A stretch of 15,806 nucleotides of DNA from Bacillota bacterium (lineage in GTDB: Bacteria > Bacillota > Clostridia > Christensenellales > SZUA-584), in the NCBI GenBank assembly GCA_023399095.1, contig JAEWQS010000090.1:1-15806 (forward strand). The letters run 5' to 3'. Position 1 is the first letter of the stretch, and every line of letters starts with the position of its first letter. Under the pieces are notes generated by a model, which saw nothing but the letters and a program-made list of their open reading frames with translations, searched no databases and was not told the origin of the DNA. Both the position numbers and the translations under genes were made by a program. Positions 1 through 8,196 of the stretch are shown here, piece after piece.

Positions 1-1307
1 TGATATGCCGTACACCGCTTATCCTTCTCGGTGATAACGCGGGATTTCTTTTCCGGGCCCGCGATCACACGTGTAATGGCTTCCTCAACCTCGACCATTG
101 TGATTTTGAGCTTTTTCACACGTGCCGTAAGAATGGCTGCTTCATTAAGCACGTTTTCCAGGTCCGCACCGATAAATCCCGGTGTCCGCTTGGCTAGCAC
201 TTTTAAGTCCACATCATCGGCAAGCGGCTTGCCCTTGGCATGCACGCGAAGTATTTCCTCACGTCCTTTGACATCCGGATAGTTGACGACAATCTGTCTG
301 TCGAAACGACCGGGACGCAGCAGCGCCGGATCCAGTATGTCCTTACGGTTGGTGGCCGCGAGTATGATGATGCCTTCGTTTGTCTGGAAACCATCCATCT
401 CAACAAGCAACTGGTTCAGTGTCTGCTCTCGCTCATCGTGGCCGCCGCCCATGCCGCTGCCTCTTTGGCGTCCCACCGCGTCAATTTCGTCTATGAACAA
501 TATGCAGGGCGAGTTCTTTTTGGCGTTCTCAAACATGTCGCGCACACGCGATGCGCCCACACCCACAAACATTTCCACAAAATCACTGCCGCTGATAGAG
601 AAGAACGGCACACCTGCTTCACCCGCTACCGCCTTGGCCAGCAGCGTCTTGCCGCCGCCCGGAGGGCCGACAAGCAATACACCCTTGGGGATTCGCGCAC
701 CCAGATCAATGAACCGTTTGGGATTTTTCAAAAAATCGACGATTTCAGCCAGCTCCGCCTTTTCTTCATCGGCACCCGCCACATCAGTAAACGTCTTTTT
801 GTTCTTATCGTTCACCTGCATGCGCGCGCGCGATTTCCCGAAGGAAAGCGCTTTGTTTCCGCTGCCCTGCTGCTGACGCATGATGAAATAGAAGAAAAGA
901 ATCACAATAGCAGTGGGAATCAAAAACGGCAGTAACGTCTCAAATATGGATGGCTCCGGTGTGGGTGATACCGTGAAGCTTTCAAATCCATATTCGAGCG
1001 TATTGCTCGCACCCGTAATCGCTCTCATATCCTCGTTGAACTGTTCAAGATCCGGTATATATGTATAGTAATCGTATTCAGCCGGAAATTTTTCTTTAAC
1101 GACCTGTGTTTCCGATTTGAGTGCAAAAAGATCATGATCCATAATGACGACAGATCCGATCTGTTTACTCTCTACATAATTTAAAAACTCGTCATATTTA
1201 ATTTTGCGCGAATCAGTTGTATTGGCCGCCGTTAACCAGTTGATTAAAAGCAACACAACGGCAAATCCAAGTATATATATCAGCGACCCACGAGCTGATT
1301 TCTTCAA
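1..1307 (-). CDS. ftsH: FtsH, membrane AAA+ zinc metalloprotease (partial, C-terminus beyond the left edge)
   Basis: ATP-dependent membrane protease that degrades misassembled membrane proteins and short-lived regulators. The reverse strand translates without a stop for 435 codons up to the window edge. In order it shows a first transmembrane helix (about residues 8-24), an extracytoplasmic segment, a second helix near 145-165 (TLLPFLIPTAIVILFFYF), then the AAA+ domain with Walker A GPPGGGKT (214-221), Walker B ending in DEID (273-276) and the second-region motif LRPGRFDR. The sequence stops at TAYH, the position where the HEAGH zinc site should begin, so the protease half is not visible. The start is TTG at 1307: AGGAGG lies 8 nt upstream, a stop codon lies just before it in frame, and the first in-frame ATG would remove the first helix. 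Walker A has Gly where most FtsH proteins have Thr (GTGKT), which still fits the general P-loop consensus. It follows hpt but has its own promoter. Confidence 0.97.
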   Translation of the reverse strand, partial: MKKSARGSLIYILGFAVVLLLINWLTAANTTDSRKIKYDEFLNYVESKQIGSVVIMDHDLFALKSETQVVKEKFPAEYDYYTYIPDLEQFNEDMRAITGASNTLEYGFESFTVSPTPEPSIFETLLPFLIPTAIVILFFYFIMRQQQGSGNKALSFGKSRARMQVNDKNKKTFTDVAGADEEKAELAEIVDFLKNPKRFIDLGARIPKGVLLVGPPGGGKTLLAKAVAGEAGVPFFSISGSDFVEMFVGVGASRVRDMFENAKKNSPCILFIDEIDAVGRQRGSGMGGGHDEREQTLNQLLVEMDGFQTNEGIIILAATNRKDILDPALLRPGRFDRQIVVNYPDVKGREEILRVHAKGKPLADDVDLKVLAKRTPGFIGADLENVLNEAAILTARVKKLKITMVEVEEAITRVIAGPEKKSRVITEKDKRCTAY

Positions 1308-1339
1308 GTTGCTGTCCTCCTAGTTTTACTTTGTCTGAC

Positions 1340-1368
1340 ATTCTATCATATCGTTATCAGGTTTTCAA
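1340..1368 (-). promoter_or_regulatory. ftsH promoter
   Basis: On the minus strand TTGAAA (1363-1368) and TAGAAT (1340-1345) are separated by 17 nt. A TG one base before the -10 hexamer makes it an extended -10. The predicted transcript start is near 1333, about 26 nt before the TTG start of ftsH. This would let ftsH be expressed independently of the tilS-hpt genes upstream. Confidence 0.7.
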
Positions 1369-1416
1369 TTGACCAGATATGAACGATGTTTAAACATTAG
1401 ATTCTATATGTCTTTA

Positions 1417-1956
1417 TTATCCTTGATAGACTTCGCTTTTAAGCTCTCCGATATATTTTAAGTTGCGGTATTTTTCAGCGTAATCAAGGCCGTAGCCTAC
1501 GATAAAAACATCCGGCACCTCAAAGCCCACATAGTCTGCGTGAAAATCAACCTTGCGCCTTTCGGGTTTGTCGAACAGACAGCACGTTTTGAGAATAGCG
1601 GGATTGCGGGATTTAAGCGTTTTGGTTAAATACTGCAGAGTCAGCCCTGAATCCACAATATCTTCAACAATCAAAACGTTTTTGCCCGAGATGTCTTCCT
1701 CAAGATCGTATTGTATACGCACCGCGCCCGAAGACACCGACGAGCATCCATAGCTTGATACCGACATGAAATTCATATGGACCGGAATATCCAATTCTCT
1801 GACCAGATCCGCATAGAACATCACAGCTCCCCGAAGAACCCCTACCGTGAGAATCTCCTGTCCTTTAAGGTCCTGTCTGATTTGCGCTGCCAGCTCCTTA
1901 ACCCGTGACTTGAGCTGTTCTTCCGTGTAAAGTACCCGCAGGATGTCATTATGCAT
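1417..1956 (-). CDS. hpt: Hypoxanthine phosphoribosyltransferase
   Basis: Purine salvage enzyme that joins hypoxanthine or guanine to PRPP to give IMP or GMP; cytoplasmic. The type I phosphoribosyltransferase PRPP loop VLIVEDIVDSGLT is at about residues 94-106, with the acidic pair E98/D99. Other family marks are GVLRGAVMF near the N-terminus, SSYG in the flexible loop and DKPERR with VGFEVPDVFIVGYGLDY toward the C-terminus. Length (179 aa) is normal. The frame extends two codons further to a TTG at 1962, but GAGGAG sits 8 nt before the ATG at 1956 and only 2 nt before the TTG, so ATG is chosen. The tilS stop codon ends 2 nt before this ATG, which suggests translational coupling. The tilS-hpt-ftsH order is conserved in Firmicutes. 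Confidence 0.96.
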   Translation of the reverse strand: MHNDILRVLYTEEQLKSRVKELAAQIRQDLKGQEILTVGVLRGAVMFYADLVRELDIPVHMNFMSVSSYGCSSVSSGAVRIQYDLEEDISGKNVLIVEDIVDSGLTLQYLTKTLKSRNPAILKTCCLFDKPERRKVDFHADYVGFEVPDVFIVGYGLDYAEKYRNLKYIGELKSEVYQG

Positions 1957-1958
1957 TT

Positions 1959-3290
1959 TCAAATCTCCTCATATTTTATCTCAAAACATTGGCTGTTTTG
2001 TCTGACTTTTGTCGTTTCCGAAACGCCCACACCGACGACCCAGAACACCTCACTGCCCCTTGCCATCACCACGAGATGATCACGCTGCGCAAGCGGCACT
2101 TTTTTATCCGAAAGGTAATCACTGAGGCGTTTTTTGCCGCCAAGCCCCAGCGGATAAATATAGTCGCCCTTGCGCCTTATGCGAAAACACGACCCGCTTA
2201 AGGGTTCACCATCAAAATACTCGGCTCCGCGCTTAAAGCTAACGGCTCCCCGCCAACGTTCGCAGATTAGCGTTACATTTCCCAGTGTGTATCGGCCTTC
2301 TCCGCAAAAGTCAATTAAAATATTATTATAAGTCTTACCCTTATTTTTGCCAATACTCAGTTTGCCGTATTCCACGGCTGCCATTAATCCTTGCGGCAGC
2401 TCAATGCGCTTCCCAGACAATCTTTTTTCCGCGAGAGTCAGTATATCGTCCACATGTCCCTGCGTCAAATCCTTAAGGCCCCATCGCCGATGAACCGCAA
2501 TACGAAGCATCCGTTTGCGAATGGCAGGCGGTTGTCCAAATAGTGTGTCGATATCGACAGCGATGCCGTTCTTTGTGTCCTCAATGCCGCCGGCGCTGCG
2601 TGCCGCTTCTATCAATGCCGCTTCGTCCTCAGCCAACAGCTTCGCCGACTGCGCAATGTGCGTCAGCGCCTTTTCATTGACTGCTTTTAGCCTTGGCAAC
2701 ACCTCTGCACGCACGTAATTACGCGTATAGGCGGTGTCGTCGTTGGTGCTGTCATGCACAAATGAAACACCATTCTCCGCTGCGTGACTCTCGACCTCCC
2801 CGCGCGTGATGTCAAGCAACGGCCGGATATATCGGCCGCGCACCTCGGGTATCCCGCAAAGTCCCGAAAGACCGCTGCCGCGGCACAGGTTCATGATGAC
2901 CGTCTCGGCCATATCGCCCGCATGATGTGCCGTGGCGATAACGTCTGCTTCCTGAGAATCCAGAAATGCATACCGCGCCTCGCGCGCTGCGGTTTCGATG
3001 GAAATGCTTTTTTCGCGAGACAGTTTCATGACGTCCTCACTGCCCGTCACGCACTTGATGCCACGCTTTTCGCATTCGCGTATCACAAAGCGCATATCCT
3101 CAAGCGATTTTTCTCCCCGTATGCCATGCTCGAAATGAAAAGCCACTACTATTATGTTCATTTCCGTGCACAAATTGCACAAGACATCAAGCAACACCAT
3201 CGAATCGACGCCGCCGCTCACAGCCACGCCCACGATATCGCCCTGTTTGATGCCATATCTGATCAATTTTTGCCTGACGTGCATTTTCAT
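1959..3290 (-). CDS. tilS: tRNA(Ile)-lysidine synthase
   Basis: Uses ATP and lysine to convert C34 of the CAU-anticodon tRNA-Ile to lysidine, so that it reads AUA instead of AUG; normally essential. The N-terminal PP-loop ATPase motif SGGVDS is at residues 25-30. It is followed by the HFEHGIRG segment and AHHAGDMAETVIMNLCRGSG, the family signature; here it reads HHAGD where HHADD is usual. The C-terminal region (about 340-443) has the TilS substrate-binding domain including GGKKRLSDYLSDKKVP and RDHLVV. Length (443 aa) is typical. ATG codons occur at 3290 and 3284 and neither has a clear Shine-Dalgarno site, so the exact start is uncertain by two residues. It lies 71 nt after mnmG and its TGA is 2 nt before the hpt ATG. 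Confidence 0.96.
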   Translation of the reverse strand: MKMHVRQKLIRYGIKQGDIVGVAVSGGVDSMVLLDVLCNLCTEMNIIVVAFHFEHGIRGEKSLEDMRFVIRECEKRGIKCVTGSEDVMKLSREKSISIETAAREARYAFLDSQEADVIATAHHAGDMAETVIMNLCRGSGLSGLCGIPEVRGRYIRPLLDITRGEVESHAAENGVSFVHDSTNDDTAYTRNYVRAEVLPRLKAVNEKALTHIAQSAKLLAEDEAALIEAARSAGGIEDTKNGIAVDIDTLFGQPPAIRKRMLRIAVHRRWGLKDLTQGHVDDILTLAEKRLSGKRIELPQGLMAAVEYGKLSIGKNKGKTYNNILIDFCGEGRYTLGNVTLICERWRGAVSFKRGAEYFDGEPLSGSCFRIRRKGDYIYPLGLGGKKRLSDYLSDKKVPLAQRDHLVVMARGSEVFWVVGVGVSETTKVRQNSQCFEIKYEEI

Positions 3291-3305
3291 ACGTTTATAT
3301 TAGCA

Positions 3306-3311
3306 ATTATA
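3306..3311 (-). promoter_or_regulatory. Possible tilS -10 element
   Basis: A perfect TATAAT lies on the minus strand in the mnmG-tilS gap. No convincing -35 hexamer is found 16-18 nt upstream. If used, transcription would start about 9 nt before the tilS ATG, too short to hold a normal Shine-Dalgarno site. The call rests on the -10 match alone. Confidence 0.35.
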
Positions 3312-3361
3312 CCCTTATGCCGCAATAGCGCATAGTGTCTTTGTCACTTATAACACTTTAT

Positions 3362-5218
3362 TTACGAGCGTTTGCTGCTGAAATAAACAGCGAGCACTGA
3401 TATATCGGCCGGAGACACGCCGGAAATACGCATGGCCTGTCCCAGTGTTTCGGGATGAACGGCATTGAGCTTGGCCGCCGCTTCCAGTCGCAGTCCGCCA
3501 AGTGTTTTATAATCAAAATCGATGGGAAGCTTTTTCTTTTCCATCGATGCAAACCGCGCCACCTGCCGCTCCTGCTTCTCAATATAGCCCGCGTATCTGA
3601 TCTCTGTTTCCACGCATTCGGCCACATCGTTCGTCGCATCCGCGCCGCAAACGAGTTCCAAATCGGCATAACCGATGCCCTGCCTCGTGAACAACGACGC
3701 CGCCTTCACCGGGCTTTTGAGCTCGCTTTGCTCTTTGCTTTTGAGCAATGCGTTTGCTCTTTCCAAATCGACCGTACATCCGTAAAGACGCTGCTTTTCC
3801 TTTTCGACCGCTTCGCGCTTTCTCATAAACGCGTCGTAGCGCTCGTCTGTCACGAGCCCCACACGCCGGCCTTTTTCGGTCAGCCGCACGTCCGCATTAT
3901 CCTGACGCAGCAGCAGGCGGTATTCCGCCCTTGCCGTCATCATCCTGTACGGCTCGGTTGTACCCTTGGTCACAAGATCGTCGATCAGCACGCCCGCATA
4001 CGCATCGCTTCTTCCTAATATAAGCGGCTCCTCCTGATTCACGTACTGTGCCGCGTTGATACCCGCGATGATTCCCTGCGCCGCCGCTTCCTCATAGCCC
4101 GACGTGCCGTTGATCTGACCCGCGCAGAAAAGGCCGCTCACCTCTCTGGATTCCAGCGACGATTTGATGCCAAGCGGGTCGATACAATCATATTCGATCG
4201 CATAGGCTGTACGCATAAACACCACGTTCTCCAGCCCAGGCACACTGCGGTACATTTCCTTTTGTACCTCTTCGGGAAGCGATGAGCTCATGCCCTGTAC
4301 GTACATCTCGTTCGTCCACTCACCCTCAGGCTCAATGAATATCTGATGACGCTCTCTGTGCGGGAATTTGACCACCTTGTCCTCTATAGACGGGCAATAG
4401 CGCGGGCCAGTGCCTTCAATAGAACCACTGAAAAGCGGGCTTCGATGGATATTGCGCCGTATGATTTCATGTGTTTCCTCGGTGGTATATGTCAGGTAAC
4501 AAGGATGCTGCTTTTTGGGCGCGTCCTTCGTTAAAAACGAATGGTACTGCGGATGTTCGTCGCCGAACTGGGGCTCCGTCTTGGAGAAGTCGATACTGCG
4601 CTTATCCACGCGCGCAGGTGTGCCCGTTTTAAACCGCTGTACGCGAAAACCCAGCTCCGCAAGGCTTAGCTTTTCCGCTGGCGCTAAACCCGACGGCCCC
4701 GCAAAAACGCTGTGTTCACCAATGATCACACGGCCTTTCAGATAAACGCCTGTGGCAAGAATCACGGCCTTGGCTTCATAGCATGCGCCAAGGTTTGTTT
4801 CCACGCCGCAGACGCGGCCGCCTTTTGTATTCACGCGCGATACCTCCGCGCTTGTGATATCCAGATTATCGGTATTTTCCAGTGTCCATTTCATCACGCG
4901 CTGATACAGCTTTTTGTCCTGCTGTGAACGCAGCGACTGTACCGCCGCCCCCTTGGAAGTACCAAGCAGCTTGATCTGCATATATGCCGCATCGGCACAC
5001 AACCCCATCTGCCCACCCAAAGCGTCGATTTCGCGCACAAGATGGCCCTTGCTTGTGCCGCCAATAGACGGATTACACGCCATTAGCGCAATGCCATCAA
5101 GGTTGATCGTCAGCAGCAGCGTCTTTAGCCCCATTCTTGCGGGCGCCAGCGCGGCCTCGCAGCCCGCATGGCCCGCGCCCACCACGATCACATCATATTT
5201 ACCTGCGTTATAACCCAT
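3362..5218 (-). CDS. mnmG: tRNA wobble-uridine modification enzyme MnmG (GidA)
   Basis: FAD-dependent partner of MnmE. Together they install the aminomethyl or carboxymethylaminomethyl group at C5 of U34 in tRNAs that read split codon boxes, using methylene-THF. The N-terminal FAD-binding motif GAGHAGCEAA is at residues 14-23. The two conserved cysteines are present in ACNPSIGG (C48) and YCPSIEDK (C275). The central region (CAGQINGTSGYEEAAAQG) and the helical C-terminal MnmE/tRNA-binding domain are complete. The length of 618 aa is normal. The ATG is 2 nt after the mnmE stop codon, with GGGGA about 8 nt upstream inside the end of mnmE, so the pair is almost certainly co-translated. In many bacteria rsmG (gidB) follows; here tilS follows instead. 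Confidence 0.97.
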   Translation of the reverse strand: MGYNAGKYDVIVVGAGHAGCEAALAPARMGLKTLLLTINLDGIALMACNPSIGGTSKGHLVREIDALGGQMGLCADAAYMQIKLLGTSKGAAVQSLRSQQDKKLYQRVMKWTLENTDNLDITSAEVSRVNTKGGRVCGVETNLGACYEAKAVILATGVYLKGRVIIGEHSVFAGPSGLAPAEKLSLAELGFRVQRFKTGTPARVDKRSIDFSKTEPQFGDEHPQYHSFLTKDAPKKQHPCYLTYTTEETHEIIRRNIHRSPLFSGSIEGTGPRYCPSIEDKVVKFPHRERHQIFIEPEGEWTNEMYVQGMSSSLPEEVQKEMYRSVPGLENVVFMRTAYAIEYDCIDPLGIKSSLESREVSGLFCAGQINGTSGYEEAAAQGIIAGINAAQYVNQEEPLILGRSDAYAGVLIDDLVTKGTTEPYRMMTARAEYRLLLRQDNADVRLTEKGRRVGLVTDERYDAFMRKREAVEKEKQRLYGCTVDLERANALLKSKEQSELKSPVKAASLFTRQGIGYADLELVCGADATNDVAECVETEIRYAGYIEKQERQVARFASMEKKKLPIDFDYKTLGGLRLEAAAKLNAVHPETLGQAMRISGVSPADISVLAVYFSSKRS

Positions 5219-5220
5219 AC

Positions 5221-6558
5221 TTATTTCCCCAAACAGAATGTATCGAAAATGTTGTTGATAATCTCTTCCGTCGCGGTCACACCCGTGATTTCACCAAGAG
5301 CATCCCACGCTTCCTTGATATCGATGGTCACGCAATCAAGGTCTGCCGTGTCAAACGCGAGCGCTGCCGCTTCCAGGCTTTGTGCTGCGGTGCTTAACAG
5401 CTGCCAATGCCGTTCATTCGTCACCACCACATCATCTGCCTCGCCGAATTCAGGCAATTTTATGGCATTCAGAAGAGCATCGCGCCCAAAGCCCGTTGCC
5501 GCGCTCACCTCTACCACATCACACTCAAGCGTTTGGCGCACCTGCTCTTGTGTCACCTTGGCCTCAAGGTCGCTCTTGTTGAGCACCGCGATCCGACTGC
5601 CTTCCAGCGCCGTATATATCTGCATATCCTCATCCGTGATGCCTGCCGCGCGGTCGATCACAAACAGCGTCAATTCAGCTTCTTTGGCTGCGCTTCGCGC
5701 ACGCTCAATGCCGATCTTCTCCACCTCGTCCGCGTCATGGCGGATGCCTGCCGTGTCAATAATCCGTACAGGAAACCCGTCTTTGACGATCACGTCGTCT
5801 ACCACATCGCGCGTGGTGCCCGGAATCGCCGTGACGATCGCACGGTCTTTATCAAGCAGCATATTGAAAAGCGAGGATTTACCCACATTGGGACGCCCCA
5901 CAATCGCCACACCAAAACCACTGCCCAGCATGCGTCCGGATGCGAACGTCTCCGCAAGCCGCTTCGCGCCTTCTTTGGCGATTTCAATCAGCGGCATGGC
6001 ATCCCTTTGAATATCCGCCTCGATATCCTCCTCAGGATATTCGATGCCCGCCTCGATGATCGCCAGCGCATCCGTGAGCTTTTTTTGAATCGCTGTAATC
6101 CTTTCAAAAAGGCCGCCAGAAAGCTGGCGAAGCGCGGCATTTGCCGCCGCCGCCGAATTCGCGCCAATCAGCTCCATGACCGCTCCGGCCGCCGATAAGT
6201 CCATCTTACCCGCCAAAAACGCGCGCTGCGTGAACTCACCTGGCGATGCCAGCCGCGCCCCGTTTTTTGAAAGCGCACTGAGCACCCGCGAGAGCGTCAC
6301 GCGACCGCCATGGCCGTAAATCTCAGCCATATGCTCGCCCGTGTAACTGCGCGGCGCATAAAAACAGGTGGCCATCACGTCGTCAACGCGTCCGGTTTCA
6401 TCCTCTATATATCCCCGGTAAAGCTGCGCATGCTGCTTTTGCTCTCTGCCGCGAAAAACCGCACTGAGCACGCGGTGTGCATCCGGCCCGGAAATACGCA
6501 CCACGGCAATTGCACCGCCGCTCGGCGTGGCCGGGGCGAAAATCGTATCGTTTTGCAT
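5221..6558 (-). CDS. mnmE: tRNA modification GTPase MnmE (TrmE)
   Basis: GTPase of the MnmE-MnmG complex that modifies C5 of U34 in tRNA. The N-terminal tetrahydrofolate-binding domain covers about residues 1-118 and includes the ISGP and RSYTGE motifs. A helical domain carries an inserted Ras-like G domain with G1 GRPNVGKSS (221-229), G2 TTRD (248-251), G3 DTAG (268-271) and G4 NKSD (327-330). The protein ends in FCLGK, the family C-terminal motif with its conserved Cys (C442; the usual form is FCIGK). Length (445 aa) is normal. The ATG has AGGAG 5-6 nt upstream. It is the first gene of a block running mnmE-mnmG-tilS-hpt-ftsH and has its own extended -10 promoter after the amtB terminator. 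Confidence 0.97.
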   Translation of the reverse strand: MQNDTIFAPATPSGGAIAVVRISGPDAHRVLSAVFRGREQKQHAQLYRGYIEDETGRVDDVMATCFYAPRSYTGEHMAEIYGHGGRVTLSRVLSALSKNGARLASPGEFTQRAFLAGKMDLSAAGAVMELIGANSAAAANAALRQLSGGLFERITAIQKKLTDALAIIEAGIEYPEEDIEADIQRDAMPLIEIAKEGAKRLAETFASGRMLGSGFGVAIVGRPNVGKSSLFNMLLDKDRAIVTAIPGTTRDVVDDVIVKDGFPVRIIDTAGIRHDADEVEKIGIERARSAAKEAELTLFVIDRAAGITDEDMQIYTALEGSRIAVLNKSDLEAKVTQEQVRQTLECDVVEVSAATGFGRDALLNAIKLPEFGEADDVVVTNERHWQLLSTAAQSLEAAALAFDTADLDCVTIDIKEAWDALGEITGVTATEEIINNIFDTFCLGK

Positions 6559-6582
6559 GCTGTCTCCTTTTTTTCAGGGCTA

Positions 6583-6591
6583 ATCATACCA
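6583..6591 (-). promoter_or_regulatory. mnmE promoter, extended -10
   Basis: The minus strand reads TGGTATGAT, an extended -10 (TG, one base, TATGAT). The -35 region 17 nt upstream is poor, which is common for extended -10 promoters. The predicted transcript start near 6576 leaves an 18-nt leader that holds the AGGAG site of mnmE. The remaining 6592-6750 is an AT-rich spacer in which I see no gene. Confidence 0.55.
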
Positions 6592-6755
6592 TAGTTTTTA
6601 GTGTTTGCACATAGACGCTTAATTCTGCGCGACAAGATATCGGCGCACATTTTTACATCATGCATAATAAATGGCAACCCTCAGAATCTTTCTATTAAGC
6701 ATTTCTAAACGGCATAGTTATTCTGTTTTGGCAAACATCTTAGCTCGAAGCACAG

Positions 6756-6785
6756 AAAAAAGCTGCCGCTTTCGCGACAGCTTTT
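6756..6785 (-). terminator. Rho-independent terminator after amtB
   Basis: The minus-strand RNA folds into a 12-bp stem (AAAAGCUGUCGC with GCGGCAGCUUUU, one U-G wobble) closed by a GAAA tetraloop and followed by six U. The wobble pair exists only in the minus-strand transcript, which supports this orientation. It closes the ANTAR-glnB-amtB unit and insulates mnmE. Confidence 0.9.
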
Positions 6786-6798
6786 AAAAGTCGATTAA

Positions 6799-8037
6799 TT
6801 ACATTTTGAGTACAAAGTCCGCATAACCCACTGTGCCATGCTCACCAAGATCGAGACCCAAGATTTCTTCTTCCTTGGAAACGCGCAACCCAATCGTGTG
6901 CTTTATAGTCTTAAACAGTCCGAATGCTAGAACCAGCGTCCAGATGGCGTATGCGATTACACCGATGGCCTGCACGGCGAGAAGATCGAAGGATCCCGTG
7001 GCGATAAGGCCGCCCTCTGTCGCAAACACGCCGACCAGCAGTGTGCCTGTTACGCCGCAGAAGCAGTGAACAGGGACAGCACCCACCGGGTCGTCGATTT
7101 TCAGAACCTTCTCGAGGAACGGAACACCGGCCACAATCACGACACCCGCAATGGCACCGATTGCGATGGAACCCCACATGCTGACCGCTGCGCAGCCTGC
7201 CGTGATGGCCACCAGGCCGCCAAGCGCACCGTTCAATGTCATCGAGACGTCCGGCTTGCCGTATTTCAACCAAGTAATGATCATAACCGTCAAAGCACCC
7301 GCAGCCGCTGCGAGGTTGGTCGTCATCGCGATGTGCCCGATGCTCTCATCCAGAGCCAGCGTGGAGCCGGGATTGAACCCGAACCAGCCAAACCAGAGGA
7401 TAAACACACCGAGCGCGCCGATAACGATGTTGTGACCCGGTATCGCGTTGGGCGTACCGTCTTCTTTAAACTTGCCGATACGGGGTCCAAGAATTGCCGC
7501 ACCCACGAGAGCGCACCAGCCGCCCACGGAGTGAACCAATGTGGAGCCTGCGAAGTCGATCATGCCCGTCCAGCTGCCAATTGTCAGTGTCGAGAGCCAG
7601 CCGCCGCCCCACAGCCAATGCCCGGCAATGGGATAAATAATCATGCTGATCACAGCACTGTATACGATATATGAAGAGAACTTTGTTCTTTCAGCCATCG
7701 CGCCCGAAACGATCGTCGCGGCTGTGGCACAGAACACCGTCTGGAAGATGATCGCAACGGGAGCGTCTGCCAGAGCCGGATCAATAAACTTGCTGCCGCC
7801 GATTAATCCCGCCACATCGTCGCCGTACATCAGGCCGTAGCCAACCACAAAGAACAGCAGCGAACCGATAGCAAAATCCATGAGGTTCTTCATGATGATG
7901 TTGCTTGAGTTCTTCGCACGTGTGAAGCCTGCCTCCACCATTGCGAATCCAGCCTGCATGAAGAACACGAGAATCGCCGCGATAAGCACCCATAGCGTAT
8001 CCAGCGTTCCCACCTTTGCCAATAATTCCTCAGTCAT
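6799..8037 (-). CDS. amtB: Ammonium transporter, Amt/MEP/Rh family
   Basis: Integral membrane channel that takes up ammonium when nitrogen is scarce; PII proteins usually block it when ammonium is plentiful. The 412-aa protein has about 11 hydrophobic segments. The twin pore histidines are visible in STLVHSVGG (H169) and PVHCFCG (H323), with the conserved Asp at D161 (DFAGS). Other family signatures are MVEAGFTRAKN near the N-terminus and ILWFGWFGFNPGSTL (213-227). The start is ATG at 8037 with AAAGGTGG about 8 nt upstream. The last gene of the ANTAR-PII-Amt cluster, it is separated from glnB by 159 nt containing a strong terminator and a possible second promoter, so its expression can be set apart from that of glnB. 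Confidence 0.97.
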   Translation of the reverse strand: MTEELLAKVGTLDTLWVLIAAILVFFMQAGFAMVEAGFTRAKNSSNIIMKNLMDFAIGSLLFFVVGYGLMYGDDVAGLIGGSKFIDPALADAPVAIIFQTVFCATAATIVSGAMAERTKFSSYIVYSAVISMIIYPIAGHWLWGGGWLSTLTIGSWTGMIDFAGSTLVHSVGGWCALVGAAILGPRIGKFKEDGTPNAIPGHNIVIGALGVFILWFGWFGFNPGSTLALDESIGHIAMTTNLAAAAGALTVMIITWLKYGKPDVSMTLNGALGGLVAITAGCAAVSMWGSIAIGAIAGVVIVAGVPFLEKVLKIDDPVGAVPVHCFCGVTGTLLVGVFATEGGLIATGSFDLLAVQAIGVIAYAIWTLVLAFGLFKTIKHTIGLRVSKEEEILGLDLGEHGTVGYADFVLKM

Positions 8038-8066
8038 TTGTCATTCCACCTTTCAAAATCTAAAAA

Positions 8067-8095
8067 CTTATAATTACATGCCTACCATTGTTGAA
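8067..8095 (-). promoter_or_regulatory. Possible amtB-proximal promoter
   Basis: On the minus strand TTCAAC (8090-8095) and TATAAG (8067-8072) are 17 nt apart. The -10 is good and the -35 weak. It lies downstream of the glnB-amtB terminator and would give amtB a leader of about 22 nt. It is an alternative to amtB expression by readthrough. Confidence 0.4.
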
Positions 8096-8108
8096 CTTTC
8101 TTTGAAAC

Positions 8109-8151
8109 AAAAAAACCGCACAATAAAAGCCAAATTCTTTTACTGTCGGTT
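8109..8151 (-). terminator. Strong terminator between glnB and amtB (attenuator candidate)
   Basis: The minus-strand RNA pairs AACCGACAGUAAAAG with CUUUUAUUGUGCGGUU: 15 bp with one bulged G, one wobble and a 7-nt loop, running into seven U (two within the stem). It lies inside the ANTAR-glnB-amtB gene cluster, so it either ends most transcripts after glnB or acts as a conditional switch for amtB. Its 5' arm overlaps an alternative hairpin at 8142-8168. Confidence 0.85.
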
Positions 8152-8168
8152 CTGCATCGAGCCGAAGT
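8142..8168 (-). promoter_or_regulatory. Alternative hairpin that would exclude the amtB-leader terminator
   Basis: On the minus-strand RNA ACU-UCGG pairs with CCGA-AGU (one bulged C), then after a C/A mismatch UC pairs with GA around the six-base loop GAUGCA. Positions 8142-8151 are also the 5' arm of the terminator, so the two folds cannot coexist. This is the expected geometry of an antiterminator. Pairing is seen by eye; no energy was computed. Confidence 0.45.
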
Positions 8169-8196
8169 CAATCCTTATTCTTGCTGTCAATTGTGC

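Noticed and set aside
240..935. Open reading frame of 231 codons on the plus strand
   Set aside because: It lies opposite ftsH, whose minus-strand translation is unmistakable; the plus-strand product has no recognisable domain.
5168..6198. Plus-strand open frames of 263 and 280 codons
   Set aside because: Both are antisense to mnmE, which has all G-domain motifs. The products are Ser/Ala- or His/Arg-rich and unlike known proteins, as expected for shadows in GC-biased codons.
8038..8196. Canonical two-hairpin ANTAR target upstream of amtB
   Set aside because: Only one hexaloop hairpin can be drawn; testing every six-base-loop pairing in the 38 nt upstream gave no stem longer than 2 bp. It is kept only as a variant hypothesis.
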